Notes: generated from the letters alone by a model not told the origin. A DNA stretch of 64,000 nt from Fragilaria radians (GCA_900642245.1 CAAAJI010000002.1:1165928-1229927), one strand, 5' to 3'; positions 33,925 through 46,059 are shown, counted from the stretch's first letter. Numbers and translations: made by a program.

Positions 33925-34413
33925 TCAATTTGGAGGTGCCTCTTCAGAAGGGGACTTTCGGTCCAATCCCAAAAATGCCATAACATCTATAGAGGCAACA
34001 CCATCTTCGCGTGCGCTCGGAATCTGCAGGGATTCCGGCATATCACAATCCTTTGAGAGAGGTAAGACAAGGATTAGACATTTGAGAAGTGGGAAAAGAC
34101 ATTTCCGTTTCGCATCAAATAAGCTTCATACCTCGATCCCAGCCCCACAGGGCATGCTTTTTATCCACTTTGCGGCTACGAAGCTAGCTGAATATATAGA
34201 TTCCATGGAACAATCGTCATCGTATATATCCTGCCAACACGGGTTACCATCACCGGCTTGCATTTCAGCACTCCAATCTTCCATTTCAGAGATCCCAACG
34301 CTTGTACTGATAATTGTCCGATGACCAGGAAAGGAAAATTGTGGTGGGGTGAAAGAAAGCACCGCTGATAAGAGCAAAGTAAATTGAGAGAATAGAATCA
34401 TCTTCAATGACAT
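33925..34413 (-). CDS. Small protein with plastid-type leader, two exons
   Basis: Two exons on the minus strand, 34413-34132 and 34050-33925, 81-base phase-0 intron (ATCGAG|gtatga...tcaaag|GAT), 135 residues. The N-terminus (MSLKMILFSQFTLLLSAVLS) is a signal peptide followed directly by FTPPQF; a Phe right after the predicted cleavage site is the ASAF-type sign of plastid import in diatoms and other secondary algae. The mature part has WQDIYDDDCSMESIYSASFV, a conserved-looking Cys-Gly turn (KSMPCGAGIE), then DCDMPESLQIPSAREDGVAS and DVMAFLGLDR from exon 2. No named domain. Exon 2 is too short to stand out on its own, but frame and splice sites agree. Probable small plastid protein of unknown role. 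Confidence 0.7.
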
Positions 34414-35929
34414 GTCAATTTATGGCTTCGCAGGGTTGACACTAGGTTTTTGTTTTTTGTCCAGTTCGGGTTTCCCACCAGATGGAGTCGAGTTTTACCG
34501 TTCCATACAAAAACTGAGAACAGTATTCCATTTTGACATTTGAAAAAAAAACCTAATTCACATCGACAGGAAAATATCAACTATTGATGACTTAAACAGG
34601 AGAATGATGGATAAAGGTTCGGATAATCAAGAGAATTGTATTTAAAGTCCTTTTGCTTTCCTACATAATGATCTTTACGTTTTTCAAGTTTTTTTTATTA
34701 TTTATTCCAATCTATGTGTATCATTAGCCCTTTATTAGTCATAAGAATTACTTACTGTTGATGTACCATTCACCATTCTAATTCTGGCACCCACACTATT
34801 GCATTTCGTTTCAATGCTCCACTTGTCGTTATGCATATTTCACATGACTAGGGAAACAAGGAATAAGCTGAAATGTAGGTACACAAAAAAGTGTAATTGT
34901 CAAATGATTTCAATGCGTTGATTCTTCTACGCAAAGTATTATTTTCCAAATCTCTCCAATGGTCATTTTTGATTCTTGGCTTATTATTTATCCAATGTTT
35001 TCTTTATGAACATGACTTTACTCATCCAACTCAATCACAGAATTTGCTCAAGCTAAGGAGTGGTACATACACACTGAAAGAAGAGAAGGGAATGTTTCTT
35101 CTACTACTAAGTGTTGCACAGTCTGAGCCGGTCCTAAAGTCATTACTCTATCATACACCTTAATCAAATTCATTCCAAACTTGACGTCTCACTTGTCCTT
35201 GTTCAAGATATGATCCCAGATAGAAGAGATTAAATCCGAGCAGTCATAATGGATGTCAATTGATCAATTCTAACTTGCATAGTATGAGAAATAAGCAACT
35301 TCAATGAAGTGAATGAATTAGAACTTTTAGGTTTTCAATAATTCATATTATCAGCTTTGTAAAGCTGTGCCAAGTCCAACGAAGGTAAATGATCCTAGCA
35401 GTCATCATTGTCACTCAAGTAATCAATTTTAACTCACATGGTATGAGAAAATAATCAACTTTCTCGAAGTAGCAGTGTTTGCAAAGCTAATGTCATGTCG
35501 CAAAAGTAAATGTGGCGATATTTTCAAAGAATTTGCAACTTCGTTTATCATTACCAACCAAAAACTTGTACTAACTTGAAAGCACAGTCCGCATCCATCG
35601 AGCAGCACTATATAGGCAGCAACTGTCAAGGCAACTAGCGGCATTATGAATTGCTGCAGGCACCCACCGAGAATCACCAAATTCGCTAATTACTTTGAAG
35701 GGTTTTTATTGGATTTTGAATTTACTAACGTGTGTTTGCAATGCATGCCATATCGCGTGTGAAGTTTTTTAGGATTAGGATTACTAGTATTTGTGAACAG
35801 TGAACCTCACCTTGCACACTATCCTCAATTGCACAGATAGTAGCGTAATGCCAATGGTCGCTGGAAGGATACACCACGTCACAATCACCGAATCACAATG
35901 GTTGTAAAATATAATAAGTATTCTCGTCT
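34414..35929. other. Intergenic stretch
   Basis: No gene recognised. A short similar phrase, ATGGTATGAGA or GCATAGTATGAGAAATAA followed by AATCAACTT-like sequence, occurs near 35277 and 35438, suggesting a weak local duplication. ACGTCA at 35876-35881 lies 49 bases before the Nudix start. Confidence 0.4.
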
Positions 35930-36934
35930 ATGAGTAGCGTCAAAATGTTTCTTTCAACAGCCACAGTAGCGTTAACGCTAGGATGGCCATTAACAGCAGC
36001 TTCATTTCGCTTACCCTTATCAGGCACGGCAGCTGTAGGCTTTAGAACAATTTTGTTTTCGAGATTGTGGTGCTCGTCATCTTCGCTGCCAACAGAGCAG
36101 ATACCGTCACGGTTCACGTTACCATACAAGGAAGGTAGCCATAATTCGATTGAAATTAGCATTCCGAGAGAAAAGAAGGCAGAGGATACCGACGCATTTG
36201 CCGCTGCGACGTTCCTGGAAAAATTAACCTCTACAATAAATGAATGCCGTGAAAGGAAGAAATCAAGTATCTGGGTTGAAGTTCCCATGACACGAGCAAG
36301 TCTTATCGAACAGATGATATCCACGGGGCTAAAGTTTCATCATGCACATGGCGAGTTAGCAAAACTTGTGATTTGGTTACCAGAAGATACTGCATGCAAA
36401 ATTCCGGAGTACGCAACTCATCATGTAGGGGTTGGTGCGCTTGTAATCAATAGTAAAAAAGAAATACTATGCGTCCGTGAATTGAGGAAAAACTACATGC
36501 CATGGAAAGTACCTGGCGGGCTTTCTGAGTTGGGGGAGGGCATTGAGGAAGCTGCGCTAAGGGAGGTAAAGGAAGAAACTGGAATCTCTTGTCGTTTCAA
36601 AAGTATCATTAGTTTCCGACACACGCATAATATACAATTTGGCAGGAGTGACTTATACTTTATGTGCCGTTTAGAGCCTATCGAAGATGTCGATGAGAAC
36701 GGCAAAGCAGTAATCCCAAAGCCTATAGCACAAGTCGGTGAAATTGAAAAGGTAGAGTGGATACCAATAGAAAAATATAAAGAAATGATATACGGTGAAA
36801 ATGGTCATCCTATGATGTGCCATATCATGAGAATCTTCGAGAACGCAGGTGAGATAGAGAGCACAGTGATAAGTAGCATAGTCCCAGGAAGAAAACCAGC
36901 TCCAATTTATCATTCTAAGCTGAATGATCTGTAA
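35930..36934 (+). CDS. Nudix hydrolase (NUDT6-like), plastid-type leader
   Basis: Single exon, 334 residues, ATG start. The Nudix box is complete at 197-219: GGLSELGEGIEEAALREVKE followed by ETGI, matching G-x5-E-x7-R-E-U-x-E-E-x-G-U. Upstream, IWVEVPMTRASLIEQMISTG and LKFHHAHGELAKLVIWLP match the pre-Nudix domain of animal NUDT6 and plant NUDT2/7-type enzymes, which cleave nucleoside diphosphates linked to another group, such as ADP-ribose or NADH. The start (STATVALTLGWPLTAASFRL) is a signal peptide ending at AAS|FRLP, an ASAF-like motif, so plastid import is likely. Substrate cannot be told from sequence. Confidence 0.9.
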   Translation: MSSVKMFLSTATVALTLGWPLTAASFRLPLSGTAAVGFRTILFSRLWCSSSSLPTEQIPSRFTLPYKEGSHNSIEISIPREKKAEDTDAFAAATFLEKLTSTINECRERKKSSIWVEVPMTRASLIEQMISTGLKFHHAHGELAKLVIWLPEDTACKIPEYATHHVGVGALVINSKKEILCVRELRKNYMPWKVPGGLSELGEGIEEAALREVKEETGISCRFKSIISFRHTHNIQFGRSDLYFMCRLEPIEDVDENGKAVIPKPIAQVGEIEKVEWIPIEKYKEMIYGENGHPMMCHIMRIFENAGEIESTVISSIVPGRKPAPIYHSKLNDL

Positions 36935-38860
36935 AGAATGTTTTTAAGCAAGTAGCTTTGTCCAATCCATGAATTCTGCCGTAACTGGCAATTCTATTTT
37001 ATACAATTTTATTCTCAGCAGTGTAAAAGTATCTGAGTCAAGTGTTATTCAGTTATCATATCAAGCAGCTAGATTCCGATCTAGTCCGAGAATACTGAGA
37101 AATATTTCCAGAAATAAAAAACGAGATGATTACGAATGTTTTCCACTTTCGCAATTGCTCGTGATGTAGGAAAATCCGCTAAATCAGTTATTTACACCAA
37201 GCTGCCTGTTGACATGGAAGGTCTTACTCCAGTGTTGGCTTTACTACCTTTTCTATTTTTGAAAGGTGTTCGTGTATGCAGGTAACAAGCATGGATATCA
37301 CTCGCATTAAGTATCCCTCGATCAAATTCTACTATCCGATGTTTTGACATTGTTGTTGTTTTATCCTTCCCTTCTCTAGACATGCTTATCTCAGAGATTG
37401 ACTAAATTCCTAGAAAACCACCCCTTCTCTAAACTAATATTGGTAGCACCGCTTATTCATGAATCCGGACATTCTAAGTGCAAGTTTTTATTACCATTGT
37501 GACCTACTTTTCATACTTTCCTTGATACAGAGCTAGAATGTAATGAGGACAAATCAGTTTTTCTCATATGTTACATATTATGTCATTACGTTTAAAACGT
37601 TTTATTACCTTAGGCCCTCCACTTTGACATAACGCTTAGTACAGCAAAAAGGGATGAGACACAGAACGACAAAACCGGAATCATTTGTTGAACGTGTGAG
37701 TATGCACTCAGACTTTTTAAACTCGTTAGAAAAACTTTCGAAATTTGTTCAACCTTTTGATTCTCTGTAAGGAGTTGGCATGAAACTGTCCTGGTAAGAA
37801 ATTCTTCTAGTACTGACGCAATGGAAATGTTGAATCACATTATGTTAGGTACAAAATCAAAGTTTAGGTTCAAATAAGGGGGCAGACGTAAGTTACGATT
37901 TTTGGAAACCTATAATAAATATGGTATTGAAAAAAGTCAAAGCACAGAATGCTGCCTCCTCAGCTATCGTTAAGCTTTGCTGTCAAAAACTCGACTTGGA
38001 TTTTTAAATACTTTTTGTAACCACTGAGCTAGGCCAGTGGATTTGAAACAGGGTACATTGATAAATGCCTCTTATCAGTCTAAACCAATAAAGGTAACAT
38101 TTATTTGCACAAAATGGACCGATCAATGGAAGATAGTAAAACATACTTATCAAAATCTGGCTATTGTTGAAGATAAGGTGCTCGTAAACATGGTTCTTAG
38201 GATACTAAAGACCAAAAGCATATTTCTGAGCCAGGCACTACATAGGACTGAGCTTAACTGACTTAGCCACATATCGTAGTATATTGTAACCATGATTTTG
38301 ATATGTTTTCATAACGTTAAACCTTCTAGATTATACACTATAATGACACATAATACTGTTCTCTTCATTTGCATGCTTCATTTGATTAAAATTTATTAAT
38401 CCAAGTAAATGAAATCTTTTTTCATTCCTTGAATGGATCTAGCAGCAGGTTTGTTTCAATCTTCAGTAGGAACCCTTTTCGAAAGTTATCCATGTTTTTT
38501 CCGTGGCGATTCTATTTCCTGCTAACGTAACATGTACGATTTCTGTCGTTGTAATTTCTATATGCTTCGATTCTTGACGTGTAAATACATCCAAACTCTT
38601 CAATTGGTAAAGTCCTTCATGGTCTTGTGATTTACATTTCTTATCACTAAACAATACTTCTGTTACTTCCTCATATATTTTTAAACTATTGATGAAAACA
38701 ATGATGGCTGGATCTAAATTATCGGTATAAATATCCTCTAAAGGTATCTATCTCGATAGTTATTTACAAACTATGCATTGACTGTGATCAGTGATGTGTA
38801 AGGTTTTCGTGTCTATTTCTTTGGATTATGCATTCGATACTCGAAGCTTGATATACGCAC
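36935..38860. other. Gene-free stretch
   Basis: No supported gene. Frames at 36969-37169, 38037-38261 and 38463-38654 are short and without recognised domains. Confidence 0.4.
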
Positions 38861-38880
38861 AATCCAATCCAATCCAATCC
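38861..38880. repeat. AATCC microsatellite, four units
   Basis: Four perfect AATCC units just 3' of the Tom22-like gene's stop codon (minus strand), probably in its 3' untranslated region. Confidence 0.85.
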
Positions 38881-38949
38881 ATGAAAGTATTCCGCTTTCT
38901 GACATCTTCCTTCGATAACGACGAAATCCACTGAGAATAAGAAAACGAC

Positions 38950-39362
38950 TTATTTAAGGTTGACAGAGGGGTTAAAAATTGACAGTTCTGAAAAACCCAT
39001 CTCCTGAAGCTGTCTATCAGAGTATCCTTTGGTTTTGAGATCTCGGACCTGCATGCGCTCCGATTCAATCATCTATTTTCAACGAGGTAAGCAGTCAATA
39101 TACAATGAGGTTTAATGTTGAATGGTAATCCTAGAGGATGTCAATTGTCTTCGACACCTACCTGAGCTTCTCTTCCGATCTCAAAGAATAGTGGCATTAA
39201 TACTACCATGGATGTGGTGACGATGACAAAACCAATCTTTCCAGCCCACTTTGCCATCCATAGACTCGAGTTTGTTGCCAACATACCTCCATCCCAAAAG
39301 GATCTTCCGGCACGAAGGAAGAACCCTTTCAGCCCTTTCACTTCCTTCTTATTTGTGTCCAT
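38950..39362 (-). CDS. Tom22-like mitochondrial import receptor subunit
   Basis: Two exons on the minus strand, 39362-39162 and 39072-38950, 89-base phase-0 intron (CTCAG|gtaggt...atag|ATG), 107 residues. The central segment LWMAKWAGKIGFVIVTTSMV followed by VLMPLFFEIGRE fits the Tom22 family pattern: a Gly-Lys before one transmembrane helix, a helix Pro, then a Glu-rich end. Tom22 is the central organiser and receptor of the outer-membrane TOM complex. The cytosolic part is only about 40 residues and lacks an acidic domain, as in the reduced Tom22 (Tom9) of plants. Exon 2 adds a 40-residue intermembrane tail (MIESERMQVRDLKTKGYSDR then QLQEMGFSE). Small size makes the family call moderate. Confidence 0.7.
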
Positions 39363-40593
39363 TCAAGATTATTAGAAATTTTTATTTGTAAACAACAACG
39401 AATTACGATGGGTAACTTATCTCGAGCTCTAACAATGTTTTTAACCGAAAACCGAATTTGGGACGATCAAAAATTGTTAAGATACACATAACCTCAAAAA
39501 TCAGAGAAATGCTTGCTCAAGATGCATTCCGCATTGTGATTTTGGGATCTTGCAATATATGACCTGGAATTGAGCATATATAAAAGTCATGAAATGACTT
39601 GATCAAAGAAAGGACTTACATTTTGCAAAAATTTGAGCTAAAGCACTATTATTTTCTCAAAGAAACTTTGGAATTTAAGACACAGTAATGAAAGTTTATG
39701 CCTAGAAATGTCTGTTTAGTTCATGTCAGTCTCACTCAAGCTCTTTCTTAACCAAGGCTAAGGTTTAACTGGAGTGATCCGACGGATATCGAATCTCTCT
39801 GATACAACTTCTCTTTGAATTTGAAGGTCAGAATACTTACTTTCATTCGTAACTGGGCAAAGTCATTTAAGTTCTGTTGATTATTCCGGGTTTTCTAATT
39901 ATGCTTGGTCTCCTACCTTACAGTCATAAAGAATTTGATTTTTAATTTCTTCATTATGCGACTGAAGGTTTATTCCCCTTTTCTTCTTTTGAATTTGGTT
40001 CTAAAGTGTCTCAAAGATAATACTGTTAACCATATGTCTAGCCTAGAGAAAAGATATTAACTTCCTTGGAGGTTTTGAAGTTGATAAGAACGAGAGTGGT
40101 GTACCCTTACGCATGGATATTTTTTATTAAGAACTAGTAATCAGAGAAAGTTCTGGATGCCCACTTAATCCTAGAAATGATTAAATATTATGGGGATATG
40201 TGGTGGCATCCTAATAATGCTAAGACTCCTTCAGCAGCCCTACCTTCAAAATGTGTATCAAGAAGATTTAACAATTTGAATCATCATATAGGGGATACTG
40301 TTTTTTTTCATTTATTTCATTCTCCAATGTCAGACACGAAAATGTTTGGGGGCCGAATATTGAGCCTTAAATTAATGTATCGTGGTGTCAGCAATAAATC
40401 TGCTAGTTAGTAAAAAGTAGGAAATGACTGAAATTAGTTCTTGTAACTTTTGTAGAGTAACGAGTACAACAGTACATAGAAATCATTATCACAGTTGGGA
40501 CCACCACTCACTTCGATTTTCATAAGTCCTCTTTACTGTACTTCATTCAAAAATCAATTTGGGATATATCTCTCATCCATTTGTTTCTCTTCC
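39363..40593. other. Gene-free stretch upstream of RRN3
   Basis: No supported gene; the frame at 40177-40410 has no domain. The last 200 bases should contain the RRN3 promoter and leader. The open frame runs upstream of 40594 to a TTG at 40495, but that extension is not called. Confidence 0.45.
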
Positions 40594-42941
40594 ATGTCTC
40601 CACTGAATCCCGAAGCTATAATAAGACAAACTACAACGGATCCGTCCAGCTCCTTGGATTTCCCTTCGACTCCAAGCCCTTTACAACGTCGATCAAGCAA
40701 GTTCTCCAAAAGTACATCATTTCTAGATGAAAGATACTTGTTACCACCTTCTCGAACTCCCTCAAAATCTGAGTTGTCTCAATTCGAATCGTTTGTGGAA
40801 ACGGCTATTGTTTCGTCACAACAGCAATCCACCATTACTCCTTCTTACCGTAACATAATTGATTGTGTTCGCAAACGTAATGATGCAACGATGCTCTATC
40901 ATCTATTAGTGGTACTTCGAATGAATGGAACAACACTGAATCAACTCATAAAATACCCTAAACAACACGCGGAGCTTATACACTTTATCTTTCGTCTAGA
41001 TCCTTTTACCGTTCCAGCAAAAATGTCCAATGACAATGCCTTCCGTACGTTAACGGACAATTTTACTATGGCAGACGCTCATTTGCACTTTATCGTGGCA
41101 ATTGTAAGTGCCAATTCCACATATTTGATCCCTGCCCTTCAAGCCCTATGGAAGCTGCTCACAACATCTGAACAAGGTGAATCGGTCAGTAGAAATCAGC
41201 GATTGCATGCAGCCCTTGCCACTCTGATACGTTTGGTACCAAAGGGTTCTGCTGATTTGTTCCCCATTGTTGTATCGGGGTTTCCATATCGTGGCCGCAG
41301 TGACGTTATTGAATATGTCAAGCGCTGCTTTGTATTACTTGACTATGCACCTATGTTGGAGTCTCAGGTATTGGAGTTAATCATAGATAAGGCACTTGAA
41401 ATTGACGTTGAAATTCGAATTAAGGACGATGGAGATGTTGAATTGGATGATGAAAAGTTCATTAAGCCAAATCAGGATGGAATATTCCAGCTGGAGCTGG
41501 ATGATAACATAAATTCGCAGATAGAGACTCCGACAAGCAACCTTTCACAAGGACAAATTGAAGAACTTATCGATGACATGGCTGATAAGGTAAGGCTTTT
41601 ACTCCTTTCTTGTATAAAAATAATTACCTTTTTTCTGATGTGTGACGTAAAAAGCTGGACTCTATTATGCTATGTCTTTTTCAACACATTGAAGCAAGAG
41701 TAGAAAAAGATCCTCAAGCAATTACCATAATTTTTCAAATGCTCCTTCCTGTTTTTGAGAATGCAATCCTGACAACACATCGATCAAAATTTGTACAATT
41801 CATTGTATTTTACATATGTGGAAAGACTCCCTCCTCTCAGGAATCTTCCCATGAATTGAATCGAGAGTTTGCAGGTCGTTTAATTGAAGCTGTTTTAGAC
41901 CCTTCTCTAGCTACCGTTACTCGACAAAGTGCAGCTTGCTACCTTGCCTCGTTTATTAGCCGCGCAATGTACACGCATTCCGACACAGCATGCGAAGTTG
42001 TAGCGGCCCTCCTTCGATGGGCTGAGGCATACCTAGCTGTATTTCAAGATGAAGCGACAACATCAGGACGTCGAGATGACCGATCACTTTGTGAATTACA
42101 CGCGCTCTTTTACACTGTTTGCCAGTCTGCGTTTTACATTATGTGCTTTCGTGGAGCCGAAACCCATTGCCTTTATGATGAGGCAGTACATTTTTGGTCT
42201 TCATCACAAGAGTCACAGGAGAGTCCTTATCCAGAACTTGATCACATCGATATTTCTCCTAAGAGGTGGGAGAGAATTTGCTCGCATAAGCTACAACCAC
42301 TAAAATATTGTTTGGAAAGTGTACGCGAAGAATTTATCCTCGTCGCTCATGCCTTCAAGCTCTTACCGATAGAGCTCATCCGAGACTTGGATTTTGAATC
42401 GGAGCAGCAATCTTCTCGAAATAAGCGCAGGGGGAAACTCATCTGTACGCCTGTTACATCACTTGCTGGAAGGCGACAAACTGGAGGAGTTGGCGGGCTT
42501 GGTCATGGTTGCAACCCTTTGGATTCATTCTTCCCATTTGATCCTTATTTACTTAAGCATTCCCATGCCTACGTGGATCCAATTTATCGAAATTGGGAAG
42601 GTGGTCTGCAAGACATGGATGATGAGCCACTGTTAAAAGACGCCGACAACAACAATGACAGCGAAGATGGGGAGGATATGGAAGACAATGGTGAAACTGA
42701 CGATGATGGTGAAGAGAACTACGATTCAGACTTTAATGAAGCTATATCACATATGGAAACAAAAAAGTTACCAAGCTCACTTGAAAATGGTAACCATCAG
42801 ATCTCGCCAAGTGCTGAGGTTGGAACAACAAATTCTTTTGGCGTAAGCGCCCAACAGTACCGTCAGACACAATCTACAGCTTGGAGCCGGGCTCTCAAGA
42901 GACCTCGGGCACCTTCCGTAGCTGAAAACGGAAGTTGGTAA
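40594..42941 (+). CDS. RRN3: RNA polymerase I initiation factor RRN3 (TIF-IA)
   Basis: Two exons, 40594-41589 and 41655-42941, 65-base phase-0 intron (GATAAG|gtaagg...aaaag|CTG), 760 residues. RRN3 binds RNA polymerase I and recruits it to rDNA promoters, linking growth state to rRNA synthesis. Family hallmarks: HEAT-like helices throughout, LDSIMLCLFQHIE across the splice junction, RSKFVQFIVFYICGKTP, YLASFISRA, and near the C-terminus NPLDSFFPFDPYLLKHSHAY followed by IYRNW, the most conserved RRN3 block. The Ser-rich N-terminus and acidic DED-rich tail (about 640-690) are lineage additions and possible phosphorylation regions. The ATG at 40594 follows a TTG-started extension and is preferred. 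Confidence 0.93.
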
Positions 42942-44807
42942 TGCTCTCATAAATTTTATATCCAGGAATGAAGAGTTCATGAAAGTAACTTTGAATCTAA
43001 GCTTGCATGATCCTTTACCTTCCTACTATATTACGCCATATGCCATTTGACGGTTTAAATGAATCATTAACATCATTTACTTTTAGAGCATTTTTTCAAA
43101 TCATGATCAAAAGAAAGGTAAAATTGTAGATCTACGAAGCCATAAATTGTATTCTGTTTTGTGTGCTTTGATTGATTCACTGAATTCGTTACGGGTAAAC
43201 CATTTCCTATCTTGGTTAAATACTCCTACTCAGAGCCCTTCAAGTAGGAACCACAGATCAAACTCTGGATTCAGGCATCGCTTTGGTTTCTTACAGCAAA
43301 TGGCCAATGCTCTATTCCATGAATTTAGTCAAGCTATGACTCAGGCTTGCCATTGGGAGTGTTTTCTCAATCCATGCATTGGATTTTTCAAGATATCATG
43401 GATATTCTAAGTTCCTCTACAAGATTGGACTCCATACTTTCAGATGCATTGTCAGCAATGAAATGCTTTACTTTCAAGTTAATCAAAGAGATTAAAATTA
43501 TTCCAGAGCCTAAATATAAGGTCCAATGACAATACATAAAGCATTCCGTGAAAGTACATTTGCTTATCATATTTGAGTTTGCTCAATACTTCATAAAATT
43601 TTACCCATTGTTCCTGATTTTAGGAGCTTTGGGAGATAGACTTACTCGTCCTTTCGATAACACTCCCCTTGATTCCTATCAAAAGACTATTTGTTAAAGC
43701 AAATCCGTATTTCTCACATAATCGTTATCAAGGCTTCTTAATTAAAGTAGAAGTTATGAAACAACTATACTAGTTTATCCCTTTTTCTTCAATGCAGGCA
43801 AGGTAATTTGCTTTAGCTGCTATGTGATATGGGTACAGCTAAGCGTCATCATAAAACTTCATTTGCGTTTTTCCAGTTAGAGTCGACCGACTGTCACATC
43901 GGAAAATTGAAATTTTTGCAGTCATAAGTTAGGATAAATTGAGGGTTAATTCATGTCTGGGTTCGTGAGTAAGGCAAGCATCAAGATATATTAAAAACCT
44001 CCATCAATGTTAGTAGCTACGATAGGATTTCTGTTTCTCACACTGATAATTGGCATCTGCTTGATAAATATTACTTATTAATGAGTTGTATGATGTGATT
44101 TGTACAGTGGCTTCTGAATTAAAAAAACATTCATTTGTATCAATGAGCGACTGTATATGACAGCTGTCATACTGCTCCAGCAATCCTGTGATCCTCATTG
44201 CCTCCACATTAGATTAATGACTTTCTATATCAGATACATTGAAAGTTGTTGGGGTGCTCTAAGTTCTGATTCTCAGTTTACTGTTGTCAGATGGTAATTC
44301 TTAGTTTGCTTAATCTTCTTTCATTGTTTAAGAATATTCAGTGAGCTCTGAATTTTAAGTCTAGTAACAAAGAAGGCGAATGCGGTAAAGAGTTCATTCT
44401 TTACTGATTGAGAATGGGATGTTTGAGAAGAGATTGTCTCTTTTTATAAGTGCGCAGAATATTTCAAAGGACTTTCTTGCTTTATTGTACAACTAGGATG
44501 CACAAGTAATCATGGGTCATTCCAAGGGCACAGTGTTGCAGGTTGTTTGGCTCAAATAAGGCTCGCGGATGAACTCTGCACTCCTTCGTTTCGTCAATGA
44601 AATCAAGAAATTAAGAATTTGCATCATGCCGCTCAAATTTTACTCCTTCACCTAACATGAGCAACAGAATAATCTGCCTATTTTTTTTATAACATTTAGG
44701 CTTTTAGTGCCTTCTCATCCATCTTATTAACAGTATCGAAATTCATGCGAAACAAAATAGTCAGTTAATGCTGCGGAAGTCAGATACATGCAGGCCCGCA
44801 TAGATAT
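42942..44807. other. Gene-free stretch
   Basis: Short frames only (43147-43410, 43347-43529 and others), without recognisable domains; no clear repeat or mobile element. Confidence 0.4.
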
Positions 44808-45758
44808 TTATTTAGGAATTATACACTTATAAGCTAGAGCAGCAGCTCCAAAACCATTGTCAATGTTGACAACACCTACTCCGGGTGAACAACTATTCAG
44901 CATGGTAAGCATGGCGCTAATTCCTCCAAATGACGCGCCATATCCGACCGATGTGGGAACTGCAATTACAGGAACATTGACTAGACCTCCAACAACACTA
45001 GGCAATGCTCCATCCATCCCAGCACACACAATAACACATCCAACATCTGGATCTCGCAGGATAGGAAGTGCGTTTAAAATACGATACAAACCTGCGACTC
45101 CGGCATCATAAACTCTACTTATCTCACATCCAGCAGTCTCTAATGTCACCGCTGCTTCTTCTGCCACAGGTAAGTCTGTTGTCCCCGCACAGGCAATGAC
45201 AACCTTTTTGCTTCCATGGGGCTTTGATTGTGCAGTTGCCTCCGAAATTCCAGAGGCTTTCATTGTAATGATTCTTGCCATCTCATGGTACCTAATGGTG
45301 CCATGTAATAAGGGAATTTGTGATATGATGTGAAACTGCTCAGGAGAGACACGAGTTGCCATAATCGCTTGATTTGCAACTTGATCACCAGTCTCACTTT
45401 GAGAGAGATTTTCATTTACTTTCAACGCCATATCATCTAAGATTTTGGCTACTTGAACTGGAGTCTTTCCTTGTGCAAAGACGGCTTCGGGAAAGCCAAC
45501 TCGCTTTGCGCGACCATGATCAAGATTAGCAAAGGATTCGAGGGTTTCGTCTGGAGTGCGAGAAGTCAATCGATGGGGGTTAATGAATTGGTTGTTAATC
45601 ACAGACTCAGCTTCATCACTTCCAAGCTTTCCAGTTTGTACAAGGCGAAGTACCTCCGATATAGAGCTGTAGCTTCTAGAAAATTTCAAGACGCACTTTC
45701 TAAGACTCAAGCGGCACATCATCGAATACCTTGCTTGTAACTTTTGAAACATTGCCAT
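44808..45758 (-). CDS. LarB-like pyridinium-biscarboxylate mononucleotide synthase homolog
   Basis: Single exon, 316 residues from the ATG at 45758; the frame extends to 45923 but only to a TTG. LarB carboxylates nicotinic acid adenine dinucleotide and releases AMP, the first step to the nickel-pincer cofactor of lactate racemase. The N-terminal part has VLRLVQTGKLGSDEAESVIN, then HGRAKRVGFPEAVFAQGKTP, both typical of LarB. The PurE-like domain (about 180-316) has VVIACAGTTDLPVAEEAAVT, VYDAGVAGLYRIL, VIVCAGMDGALPSVVGGLVN with the catalytic-region Cys, and PTSVGYGASFGGISAML. The start (QKLQARYSMMCRLSLRKCVL) is basic and Ser-rich, like a mitochondrial presequence. No LarC or LarE gene is in this window. 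Confidence 0.88.
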   Translation of the reverse strand: MAMFQKLQARYSMMCRLSLRKCVLKFSRSYSSISEVLRLVQTGKLGSDEAESVINNQFINPHRLTSRTPDETLESFANLDHGRAKRVGFPEAVFAQGKTPVQVAKILDDMALKVNENLSQSETGDQVANQAIMATRVSPEQFHIISQIPLLHGTIRYHEMARIITMKASGISEATAQSKPHGSKKVVIACAGTTDLPVAEEAAVTLETAGCEISRVYDAGVAGLYRILNALPILRDPDVGCVIVCAGMDGALPSVVGGLVNVPVIAVPTSVGYGASFGGISAMLTMLNSCSPGVGVVNIDNGFGAAALAYKCIIPK

Positions 45759-46059
45759 CAATTGGGAACAAGAAACATGAGTCACTATGTAATTCCGGAA
45801 TCTTACCTTTGTGACGAAAAACGGAATTTCCGGTGCCCCGAGCCATAACCCTAGATAATGTCCTGACACTTCATGACATCTTTCAAGATTCCCCAATAAG
45901 GTATTTAAAATATGAGATAACAACTAACAGCTACATGATGGGTTTCATAATGCAAAAGCTATTCGTTTATTGTACGCTAGATGACCTCTAAACTAAGATA
46001 CTTTACATAGGGATTTCGAACAACCATGGTGGCGCTTCACTACTAATCCTCTCGTTTCC
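45759..46059. other. 5' flank of the LarB-like gene
   Basis: Contains the promoter side of the minus-strand LarB-like gene. No other feature seen. Confidence 0.4.

Noticed and set aside
35893..36324. 143-residue frame antisense to the Nudix gene
   Set aside because: Shadow of a well-supported gene; no motif of its own.
45759..45923. N-terminal extension of the LarB-like protein
   Set aside because: Begins at TTG and adds sequence unlike the family; the downstream ATG gives a presequence-like start.
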